From NCBI GenBank assembly GCA_036386415.1, contig DASVVT010000089.1:1-7033 (forward strand): a DNA stretch of 7,033 bases. The letters run 5' to 3'. The DNA comes from DASVVT01 sp036386415 (GTDB lineage Bacteria; Acidobacteriota; Blastocatellia; Pyrinomonadales; Pyrinomonadaceae). Within the stretch, counting starts at the first letter, position 1. Each line of letters opens with the position of its first letter. The translations under genes were made by a program, and so were the position numbers. The notes under the pieces were generated by a model. The model was not told where the DNA came from. It ran no database searches and worked only from the letters and a program-made list of their open reading frames with translations. Positions 1 to 5,482 of the stretch are shown piece by piece.

Positions 1-81
1 CCGCTTGCGGTGGGGATGAATCAGTCTTCGCGCTTGGGTTTCCAAAGGGGCGCAGCATCCCTTTGGTCAAGGGTGGGGTGA

Positions 82-933
82 ATGCCCCACCTGCGAGGAC
101 GAGGCGTGCGGCATCTGTTTAGCCGCCGCCGAGTTTACTTCTTGAAGAGCAGCCCCAATTTTAACTTCTGGACTATAGTCGTCTCGCACTGGGCGCAGGG
201 TAGGTGGGGGACGCCCTCAGTCGCGGAGTTCTCAGGCCAGTACAGAGATGCCGACCCATTCATCACGCCTGACGGCTTGAAACTGTACTTCATCTCAGAC
301 CGGCCTGTGGCTGGCAAGACGCAAAGAGACCTGGACATCTGGGTGATGGAAAAGCTTGGGACAGGATGGGGCGAGCCGAAAAATCTGGGGGCGCCGATTA
401 GCAGTCCCGGCGATGAATGGTTTCCGACCGTGACCATGGATGGAACGCTCTATTTCGGCTCGGATCGTGAGGGGGGCAAGGGGCGAACAGACCTTTATCG
501 CTCGCGCCTGGTCAACGGGAAATATGCGACACCGGAGAACCTGGGCGAGGCGATCAACACGGAGTTCAATGAGTTCGAGCCCTTCATCGCACCGGACGAG
601 AGCTATCTGATCTTCATGGCCGCAGGGCGTCCTGACTCTTTAGGGAGCGGTGATCTATATCTCAGCCACAGGCGGAATGGCGCTTGGACGAAAGCCGTAA
701 ACCTTGGAGAAGGGATCAATTCAAGCGGCTTCGAGATTTCACCCAAGGTGTCGCCGGATGGAAAATACTTTTTTTGGACGAGCACGCGAGGGCTTGGCAG
801 CGCGCCGCTGGAGAAGCGTCTGGACTATCAGGAGCTGACGCGCAGGCTGCGGAGCACGCGCAACGGGCTCGGCGACATCTACCAGATAGACATCGGCGCG
901 CTGAAATTAAACTCTGGAGCGCGTGCCAATTGA
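82..933 (+). CDS. PD40/WD40-like beta-propeller protein, 5' end probably frameshifted
   Basis: Predicted 283-residue protein with TolB/PD40-type beta-propeller repeats. Repeated [D/E]-x-x-P-x-hydrophobic-x-x-DG blocks followed by a YF strand occur at about residues 57-72 (DADPFITPDG, LYFISDR), 111-128 (DEWFPTVTMDG, LYFGSDR), 164-182 (EFEPFIAPDE) and 218-234 (EISPKVSPDGKYFF). Between them lie the linking motifs W-x-E-P-x-NLG (96-103) and PENLG/AVNLG. Proteins of this kind are usually exported and bind peptides or glycans; the exact role is unknown. Resemblance to the family begins around residue 18 (VYFLKSSP). The first 17 residues are Arg-rich and unlike a signal peptide, and fragments that fit the expected N-terminus lie in other frames at 62-114, so the ATG at 82 is probably not the original start. 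The gene is convergent with mazG, with 104 bases between their stops. The family call is firm, the start is not, and it may be a pseudogene. Confidence 0.75.
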   Translation: MPHLRGRGVRHLFSRRRVYFLKSSPNFNFWTIVVSHWAQGRWGTPSVAEFSGQYRDADPFITPDGLKLYFISDRPVAGKTQRDLDIWVMEKLGTGWGEPKNLGAPISSPGDEWFPTVTMDGTLYFGSDREGGKGRTDLYRSRLVNGKYATPENLGEAINTEFNEFEPFIAPDESYLIFMAAGRPDSLGSGDLYLSHRRNGAWTKAVNLGEGINSSGFEISPKVSPDGKYFFWTSTRGLGSAPLEKRLDYQELTRRLRSTRNGLGDIYQIDIGALKLNSGARAN

Positions 934-953
934 GTGTCAGGCGAAGAAGAAGA

Positions 954-1041
954 TTAAACGCAAAGGACGCAAAGGAAGGCACGCAAAGAGCGCGAAGAAG
1001 AACTTCCTTTGCGTCTTCCTCCTTTGCGCCCTTGGCGTTAA
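954..1041. repeat. Imperfect intergenic inverted repeat with CGCAAAG(GA) units
   Basis: The element runs from TTAA to TTAA. The left arm carries CGCAAAGGA-like units in near tandem and the right arm carries the complementary TTTGCG units. The centre is GAAG-AA-CTTC (997-1006). The arms pair with several mismatches and small gaps. It fills the space between the converging PD40 and mazG genes and could end transcription from both sides. The mazG stop codon (1038-1040 on the minus strand) lies inside its right end. Confidence 0.75.
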
Positions 1042-1874
1042 GATTTTTCCGTATTGATAGCTTTGGCCTCCTGCCAGAGCGCTTCCATTTCATCCAGGGT
1101 CGCCGCGTCAAGCGAGGTTCGGCGCGCAGCCAGACCTAGCTCTATGTGGCGAAAGCGGCGTCGGAACTTGCGGTTGGTGACTTTCAAGGCGGCCTCCGGC
1201 TCGACCTGTAAATGGCGCGCGATGTTCGTCACGGCGAAGAGAATGTCCCCGATCTCTTCGCGCACGCGAGCCGCTGCGGCTTCGCCCGATTCCGCCTGCT
1301 GTTTGATCGCGTCGCGAAGCTCGTCTATCTCTTCGTGGAGCTTATCGAAGATGTCTTCGAGGCGCTGCCAGTCAAAGCCTACGCGCGCGGCCTTCGTCGC
1401 AAGCTGGTGCGCTTCCATGAGCGCAGGCGCTTTTTGCGAGACGCCGTCAAGAAGCGATGATTCGACATCACTCGCGCCCTTGCCTCCTGCCAGCCGCTTC
1501 TCTTCAGCCTTGATCGCCTCCCAGTTGCGCAGGACTTGCGCCGCATCCTCTGCCTGCGCGTCGCCGAAGACGTGTGGGTGGCGGCGCACCATCTTGGAAT
1601 GGATTGCTTCCGTCACGTCCAGGATCGTAAACTCGCCGCGCTCTGCGGCGACCTGCGCATAGAAGACGATCTGAAAAAGCAGATCGCCCAGCTCGTCGCG
1701 AAGCTCAAGGGGGCGTCCCTCGCGCGCCTCTTCGACGGCTTCAAACGCTTCATAAGCCTCTTCTAAAAGCATCGGCGCTAATGTCTCGTAGGTCTGCTCC
1801 CTGTCCCACGGACATCCTTCAGGTGAGCGCAGGCGTGCCATCAACGCGACGAGATCGTCAAAAGAAGCGGGCAT
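1038..1874 (-). CDS. mazG: Nucleoside triphosphate pyrophosphohydrolase MazG
   Basis: Predicted 278-residue cytoplasmic enzyme that hydrolyses NTPs/dNTPs to the monophosphate and pyrophosphate, a nucleotide-pool cleaning role. Both MazG domains look intact. The N-terminal domain opens with SPEGCPWDREQTYETL (17-32), has the metal-binding EExxE helix (E38, E39, E42) and ExxD (E61, D64), then the conserved RRHPHVFGD (97-105). The C-terminal domain has K161-x4-GFDW, EExxE (E181, E182, E185) and E207-x2-D210, ending in NRKFRRRF. The length is typical of the two-domain form. The frame stays open for 60 codons upstream, but that part is Ser/Arg/Pro-rich with no family resemblance, whereas the ATG at 1874 gives the canonical MPASFDDLVALMARLR start. 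No strong ribosome binding site precedes it. The stop lies inside the 954-1041 repeat. Confidence 0.95.
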   Translation of the reverse strand: MPASFDDLVALMARLRSPEGCPWDREQTYETLAPMLLEEAYEAFEAVEEAREGRPLELRDELGDLLFQIVFYAQVAAERGEFTILDVTEAIHSKMVRRHPHVFGDAQAEDAAQVLRNWEAIKAEEKRLAGGKGASDVESSLLDGVSQKAPALMEAHQLATKAARVGFDWQRLEDIFDKLHEEIDELRDAIKQQAESGEAAAARVREEIGDILFAVTNIARHLQVEPEAALKVTNRKFRRRFRHIELGLAARRTSLDAATLDEMEALWQEAKAINTEKS

Positions 1875-1909
1875 AAAAGTTTCGGCTCTACTCGGCTCCG
1901 AGATGATTG

Positions 1910-2011
1910 ATGAATAGCGTCTGGGAATTGTACGTGAGCGCCGAAGAGGTGTGCAAGGAGGTGATGTGCGAGACGGCTTTCGCGTATCAAGCTTCGACCA
2001 GGTTGAAATAG
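1910..2011 (+). CDS. Candidate small ORF, 33 residues, unknown function
   Basis: An ATG at 1910, preceded by an in-frame TGA at 1904, opens a 33-codon frame ending at TAG 2009-2011. The third codon positions are mostly G or C, as in the real genes here. The peptide is mildly acidic in its first two thirds and has two cysteines (C15, C20) and a basic end (RLK). The stop codon abuts the perfect hairpin at 2011-2045, the arrangement expected of a short transcript with its own terminator. Against it: only 35 bases separate it from the divergent mazG start, leaving little room for a promoter outside mazG; its start has no good ribosome binding site; and I recognise no family. A shorter version could start at ATG 1964 (15 residues), but that ATG overlaps the Shine-Dalgarno-like site. 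Confidence 0.25.
   Translation: MNSVWELYVSAEEVCKEVMCETAFAYQASTRLK
1955..1965 (+). promoter_or_regulatory. Extended Shine-Dalgarno-like site without a clear gene
   Basis: AAGGAGGTGAT is a perfect 11-base complement of the conserved 3' end of bacterial 16S rRNA. The nearest starts are ATG 1964, which overlaps the site, and GTG 1966, which is very close. Neither has the usual 5-9 base spacing. None of the firmly identified genes in the window has a comparable site. Confidence 0.4.
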
Positions 2012-2045
2012 AAATGGCGAGCCACCTCACAGGGCTCGCCATTTC
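2011..2045. terminator. Terminator-like perfect hairpin
   Basis: Arms 2011-2023 (GAAATGGCGAGCC) and 2033-2045 pair perfectly over 13 bp around a 9-base loop. The GC-rich core is flanked by AAAT/ATTT, so it could act on either strand, but the T-tracts are short. On the plus strand it starts at the last base of the candidate small ORF's stop codon. On the minus strand it would lie in the mazG leader if mazG is transcribed from further upstream. Confidence 0.5.
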
Positions 2046-2163
2046 ATCCACCACGCGAAAGGAATCTCAAGGAAAACGTGGTGTCTCCCACGCGCCACGG
2101 ATAATAACATATAAACGATCACCTGCGACTAAAATAATCGGTAGAGTCCTCATATGATTACTG

Positions 2164-2262
2164 CTCTGTGCCCCCTCTGCGCCCTGCGGTGTCTGCGGTG
2201 GTGAGTGTCTTGAGACTTCACTCACCACCGCAGACCCGAGAGAACACGGAGATGGCACAGAG
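2164..2262. repeat. Large intergenic inverted repeat (CTCTGTGCC...GGCACAGAG)
   Basis: The 44-base arms are 2164-2207 and 2219-2262, around an 11-base loop. The outer nine bases and the inner 16 bases (TCTGCGGTGGTGAGTG with its complement) match perfectly; the middle is diverged. The left arm is built of short CTCTGTG/CTCTGCG/CTGCGGTG-like units. It lies about 160 bases upstream of the DUF1844 start, in the mazG/DUF1844 divergent region. Confidence 0.8.
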
Positions 2263-2422
2263 AGTTGAGTTGAAACTTGGGACACTGCTAAATAACCCGC
2301 CTTCTTGCGAGGGCACGGATGGAGGTGCTACCATCATCACATAAAGCTTTAAATCCAATTGGAAAGATATGGAAGCGCAGCCTCCCGGCCTCGTCGAGAG
2401 TTGCGCCTTCGAGACAAGCACG

Positions 2423-3064
2423 ATGAGCGAAGAACAGACCGGGTTCAAAGTTACTGATCGACGCCTCTTTAATCCAGACGGGACACCGCGCGAAGTCGAA
2501 CGCGACGATCCGGCGGATCAATCGGTCGGCGCGGGCAGCGATGCGCACGCCGCTTCTTCAGCCAGCGAAAGCCGTGCGGGCGAATCTTCTGCCTCCGCTT
2601 CACAGGAGACGCCTCAGCAACAGCATGGTGGTATTGACGCCGCACGCGCTGCCACAGAAGGAGAAGAGGGAGAAGGAGTCGGCACAAGAAGTGCCGGGCG
2701 CGCCTCGCGTGCCGAGGCGCACGACGAGAGCCACACAGCGGAGAGAACCATTCCGGGCGCTGACGATCCGGCGAGCTTTATCAATTTCCTGATGTCAATC
2801 GCTTCAAATGCTGCCGCTTCACTCGGCATGATGGAGCATCCCGTGACAGGAGAGCACGGCGTCGATCTACAGCTTGCCAAGCACTGGATCGACGTGCTCG
2901 GCATGCTTCAGGAGAGGACGCGCGGCAACCTCGCGGCACAAGAGCAGCAGATCTTTGAGGGATTACTCTCAGACCTCCGCATGCAATACGTTTCGCTCAC
3001 CAATACCGCGCCCCCCACGACGAAACGCGGATTTACTGGACGCGACATCATCGGGGGAAAGTAG
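2423..3064 (+). CDS. DUF1844 domain-containing protein
   Basis: Predicted 213-residue soluble protein of unknown function. The N-terminus has the family's conserved opening (GFKVTDRRLFNPDGTPRE, about residues 6-23). About residues 25-113 are a low-complexity Ser/Ala/Glu/Gly-rich linker, probably disordered. Residues 114-194 are the DUF1844 domain: a helix around FINFLMSIASNAAASLG, then DLQLAKHWIDVLGMLQERTRGNL and EQQIFEGLLSDLRMQYVSL. No catalytic residues are evident. The frame is open from ATG 2369, which has a GGAAAG close upstream. I prefer ATG 2423 because MSEEQTGFKV matches the usual family start, although its ribosome binding site is poor. The stop TAG (3062-3064) lies within the next hairpin repeat. 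It is codirectional with the hydrolase gene 88 bases downstream. Confidence 0.88.
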   Translation: MSEEQTGFKVTDRRLFNPDGTPREVERDDPADQSVGAGSDAHAASSASESRAGESSASASQETPQQQHGGIDAARAATEGEEGEGVGTRSAGRASRAEAHDESHTAERTIPGADDPASFINFLMSIASNAAASLGMMEHPVTGEHGVDLQLAKHWIDVLGMLQERTRGNLAAQEQQIFEGLLSDLRMQYVSLTNTAPPTTKRGFTGRDIIGGK

Positions 3065-3146
3065 ACAGTAGACAGTAGTCAGTAGCCAGTAGAAAAAACG
3101 ACGGATTTTCTTTCTACTGGCTACTGACTACTGTCTACTGTCTACT
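3060..3146. repeat. Perfect 36-bp hairpin built of GTAGNCA heptamers
   Basis: Arms 3060-3095 and 3111-3146 are perfectly complementary around a 15-base loop. The left arm contains five exact heptamer steps from 3061: GTAGACA, GTAGACA, GTAGTCA, GTAGCCA, GTAGAAA. The right arm mirrors them at 3111-3145. It contains the upstream gene's TAG stop and ends six bases before the downstream ATG at 3153. Perfect arms suggest recent origin or active maintenance. Confidence 0.95.
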
Positions 3147-3152
3147 GCTTTT

Positions 3153-3923
3153 ATGAAACTGACTTTCCTCGGCACAGGGACATCGACGGGCGTGCCGTCC
3201 ATCGGGTGCGAGTGTGAGACGTGTACCTCGGATGATCCGCGTGACAAGCGTTTGCGCGTCTCCGTGTTGATCGAGCATGGCGGGCAGACTGTGCTTGTCG
3301 ATACCTCTTCGGACTTTCGCCAGCAGGCGCTCAAACAAAAACTGAAATGGCTCGATGCGGTGCTCATCACGCACTGCCACGCCGACCACATCTTCGGCCT
3401 TGACGACATACGCCCGCTGAACTTTCGCCACGGCGCGCTCGGCGTCTACGCCAACGACAGAGCATGGGTCGATATACGGCGAATCTTCAAGTACATCTTC
3501 GAGCCCTCGCATTTCGGCGGCGGGCTGCCGCAGGTTGTGCCGCACACGGTCATACCCGGCGCGACCTTCTGTCTCGGACGCGACCTGCACGTGACCCCGC
3601 TCGAAGTCATACATGGACGGCTGCCGGTCATCGCTTACCGCTTCAACGATTTCGCCTATGCGACGGATTTAAGCGAGATTCCGAAGGAGACCATGAACGG
3701 CCTGCGCGGCCTCGACGTGCTCGTCCTTGACTGTCTGCGCCTGAAGCCGCACTCGACACACCTCTCACTGGAACGCGCGCTCTCCTACGTCGATCAACTC
3801 AAGCCGCGACGCACTTTCTTCACACACATCGCGCACGACATCAAACACGCGCGTGACTCGGCCACGTTACCCTATGGCGTTCAATTCAGCTATGACGGCT
3901 TAACCGTAAGTGATGAGTACTGA
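3153..3923 (+). CDS. Metallo-beta-lactamase-fold hydrolase, PhnP-like
   Basis: Predicted 256-residue cytoplasmic metal-dependent hydrolase, most like the PhnP group of phosphodiesterases. It opens with GTGTSTGVPSIGC (7-19) and has the di-metal motif HCHADH (H74, H76, D78, H79). Further likely ligands are H154 (EVIHG), D172 (YATD) and H225 (FTHIAH). C19, C21 and C24 plus H228 match the extra structural zinc site (three Cys and one His) described in E. coli PhnP. PhnP acts on cyclic ribose phosphates in phosphonate breakdown, but no C-P lyase genes are visible here, so the true substrate is unknown and I give no symbol. The start is clear by homology, but no ribosome binding site precedes it; the bases upstream belong to the hairpin. 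The last two codons (Glu-Tyr) and the TGA stop come from the next repeat. Confidence 0.92.
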   Translation: MKLTFLGTGTSTGVPSIGCECETCTSDDPRDKRLRVSVLIEHGGQTVLVDTSSDFRQQALKQKLKWLDAVLITHCHADHIFGLDDIRPLNFRHGALGVYANDRAWVDIRRIFKYIFEPSHFGGGLPQVVPHTVIPGATFCLGRDLHVTPLEVIHGRLPVIAYRFNDFAYATDLSEIPKETMNGLRGLDVLVLDCLRLKPHSTHLSLERALSYVDQLKPRRTFFTHIAHDIKHARDSATLPYGVQFSYDGLTVSDEY

Positions 3924-3988
3924 GTACTGAGCACTGAGTTAAAAGCAACTACTCAGTACTCAGTACTCAGTACTCAGTACCCAGTACT
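3915..3988. repeat. Heptamer inverted repeat (GAGTACT / ACTCAGT units)
   Basis: The left arm is GAGTACT, GAGTACT, GAGCACT, GAGT (3915-3939). The right side is four exact ACTCAGT heptamers (3951-3978), then ACCCAGT and ACT (to 3988). The arms 3915-3939 and 3951-3975 pair at 24 of 25 positions. The element contains the hydrolase's final two codons and stop, and ends three bases before the ribF ATG at 3992. It shares the 7-base period and AGTA core of the 3060-3146 element but has a different sequence. Confidence 0.93.
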
Positions 3989-3991
3989 TCT

Positions 3992-4945
3992 ATGAGACTT
4001 TTTCACGGAACAGATAGCGCGAGCATCATTCGGCCAACAGTCCTGACGCTCGGCGTGTTCGACGGGCTGCACCTGGGACACCAGTTGATTATCCGCACGG
4101 TGACGGAGCGCGCACGCGCCGTCGGCGCTGTGCCGACCGTCATTACTTTCGATCCCCACCCGCGCGCCGTGCTGCATCCTGAATCCGCGCCGCCCCTGCT
4201 TCAGACTTTTGACCAGAAGGTAGAAGCTTTCGGCATGCTCGGATTGGAGCAGACTATTATCATACGTTTCACCAGGGAGTTCGCGCGTGTGCGGGCGGAG
4301 GACTTTCTGCGCGAGGTGGTGCGCGACCGCTTGCAGGCCAGAGAGGTCTATCTCGGGCGCGGCTTCGCTTTCGGGCATAATCGTGAAGGCAACATAGAGC
4401 TTCTCAAGAAGGTGTCCGGGCAACTGGCCTTCCGTGCCGAAGAGGTGCCGGAGGTACGCTTGCGCGGCCAGCGGATCAGCTCAAGCAGGATTCGGGGGCT
4501 GCTCGCCGAAGGGCGTGTCAATCTCGCACGGCGCATGCTGGGGCGGCCTTACGGAGTCGAAGGCCGCGTCGAGCGCGGGCAAGCGCGTGGCCGCGCGCTC
4601 GGCTTCCCGACGGCCAACCTGCGCCCGCAGAATCGCGTCATCCCTCGCGGCGGCGTCTACGTCACGGCAACTTTGATTGAAGGCGAGTGGAGGCGTAGCC
4701 TGACCAATATCGGCACACGCCCGACCTTTGAGACCGCGACTGAGCCTTCGGTTGAGACATACGTCATCAACTGGTCTGGAGACATCTACGGTGATGTGGT
4801 GCGCGTACGCTTTCTTCATCGCCTGCGCGACGAGAAGAAGTTCGCGTCTGTAGATGAGCTGAAATCTCAGATCGAGTTAGACCTGAAGCGCGCCGTCAGC
4901 TATTTTAAACGAAGCGGCGTGCGGCGCACGCTGGCGATCCTTTAA
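3992..4945 (+). CDS. ribF: Bifunctional riboflavin kinase / FAD synthetase
   Basis: Predicted 317-residue cytoplasmic enzyme that phosphorylates riboflavin to FMN and adenylylates FMN to FAD. The N-terminal nucleotidyltransferase domain shows GVFDGLHLGH (21-30), FDPHP (53-57), YLGRGFAFGHNREG (120-133) and SSSRIR (163-168). The C-terminal flavokinase domain shows GRPY (184-187), GFPTANL (204-210), TNIGTRPTF (238-246), the likely catalytic Glu in VETYV (E255), and the family's RFLHRLRDEKKF (273-284). The length is normal for the family and both domains look complete. The start follows from alignment to the family; directly upstream is the right arm of the heptamer repeat and no Shine-Dalgarno sequence. 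No FMN riboswitch is evident in the 68-base gap before it. It is codirectional with, and possibly cotranscribed with, the upstream hydrolase gene. Confidence 0.96.
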   Translation: MRLFHGTDSASIIRPTVLTLGVFDGLHLGHQLIIRTVTERARAVGAVPTVITFDPHPRAVLHPESAPPLLQTFDQKVEAFGMLGLEQTIIIRFTREFARVRAEDFLREVVRDRLQAREVYLGRGFAFGHNREGNIELLKKVSGQLAFRAEEVPEVRLRGQRISSSRIRGLLAEGRVNLARRMLGRPYGVEGRVERGQARGRALGFPTANLRPQNRVIPRGGVYVTATLIEGEWRRSLTNIGTRPTFETATEPSVETYVINWSGDIYGDVVRVRFLHRLRDEKKFASVDELKSQIELDLKRAVSYFKRSGVRRTLAIL

Positions 4946-5225
4946 ATAGCGGAGAGTAGTTCTAGCAAGTGCGATCTTTGCGGCCTCCTTTTGCGGCCCC
5001 CCGCATTTAAATCTTCTCTTTCACCACAAAAGTATGCGCGCGGGAGGTCGCCTCCGAGATGATCCGTGGAGCGACGCGTCCCTTGACGGGCATACTAAAA
5101 TTCCCGCCATGATCGTGTTTCATTGGTAATCATTATCGTGTATCCCCTTACGGGACAATCCCCAAACTTTTCAGACTTCAGATTTTGCTTGTAATACCAA
5201 GTTGCAGGATAAAAGAAGGTCACAA

Positions 5226-5299
5226 ACGATCCACGAAGTAACACGAAACGACACGAAGACAGGCTGTTTCGTGCCCTTTCGTGTGATTTTGTGGATCGT
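5226..5299. repeat. Intergenic inverted repeat with CACGAA units
   Basis: The 32-base arms, 5226-5257 and 5268-5299, match at 27 of 32 positions around a 10-base loop. The left arm has three CACGAA cores spaced by 9-10 bases (CACGAAGTAA, CACGAAACGA, CACGAAGAC). The right arm carries the complementary TTCGTG-type units, partly decayed. It lies mid-intergenic, 281 bases after ribF and 184 bases before the UbiB-family start, so unlike the others it touches no coding end. Confidence 0.85.
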
Positions 5300-5408
5300 C
5301 TCCAGCCTCTCTTTTCACTGCAATTCAGTATAAGATTCTGTGAACGAGTCGAGACGGTAATACGTTTAAGATGAGGGGGCGAATCATCAATTAATTGCCG
5401 CTAATTGC

Positions 5409-5437
5409 TTTCAACCCACAGCTCGAAACTTTATATT
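5409..5437 (+). promoter_or_regulatory. Possible weak promoter of the UbiB-family gene
   Basis: TATATT (5432-5437) matches five of six bases of the sigma-70 -10 consensus. TTTCAA (5409-5414) matches only three of six of the -35, with 17 bases between them. The start codon would be about 45 bases downstream. It is a guess based on position and the -10-like box. Confidence 0.2.
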
Positions 5438-5482
5438 ACCGGCACAGGATTGCGACAGATCTCTTCTATTTTATTAAGCATA

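Larger units (their letters stand above)
1875..2422. other. Gene-poor intergenic region between mazG and the DUF1844 gene
   Basis: This 548-base stretch separates the divergent mazG and DUF1844 genes. It holds a candidate 33-codon ORF (1910-2011), an isolated strong Shine-Dalgarno-like site (1955-1965), a 13-bp perfect hairpin (2011-2045) and a 44-base-arm inverted repeat (2164-2262). The parts at about 2100-2160 and 2335-2370 are AT-rich and are where I would expect promoters for mazG and the DUF1844 gene. I could not place convincing -35/-10 pairs there. No tRNA or other known RNA was recognised. Confidence 0.6.
4946..5482. other. 537-base gene-free region between ribF and the UbiB-family gene
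   Basis: I see no convincing gene here. Contents are a duplicated TTTGCGGCC after ribF (about 4978-4999), a small GGAGG-TCG-CCTCC hairpin (5043-5055), an AT-rich stretch (about 5125-5215), the inverted repeat at 5226-5299 and a second AT-rich stretch before the next gene (5385-5480) with the perfect palindrome CAATTAATTG (5388-5397). A weak promoter-like pair, TTGCTT (5185-5190) and GATAAA (5208-5213) with 17 bases between, lies just upstream of the repeat. No strong terminator follows ribF and no known RNA was recognised. Confidence 0.6.

Noticed and set aside
1054..1662. Long plus-strand open frame of 202 codons inside the mazG region
   Set aside because: It is antisense to mazG, whose two complete MazG domains explain the reading frame; the plus-strand product is Ser/Arg-rich with no family features.
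1875..2054. 60-codon upstream extension of mazG
   Set aside because: It is in frame but Ser/Arg/Pro-rich, crosses the terminator-like hairpin and has no MazG resemblance; ATG 1874 gives the canonical start.
2369..2422. Upstream start for the DUF1844 gene at ATG 2369
   Set aside because: It adds 18 residues that do not look like the family, though GGAAAG upstream makes it possible; ATG 2423 matches the usual N-terminus.
3061..3988. The heptamer repeats as CRISPR-like arrays
   Set aside because: The units are 7 bases, contiguous and without spacers, and the two sides are complementary, which indicates hairpins.
3924..3991. FMN riboswitch before ribF
   Set aside because: The short gap is filled by the heptamer repeat and none of the conserved FMN-aptamer elements are visible.
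5034..5129. 31-codon ORF after ribF
   Set aside because: It has no ribosome binding site, no recognisable features and no terminator; such a frame is expected by chance in GC-rich DNA.
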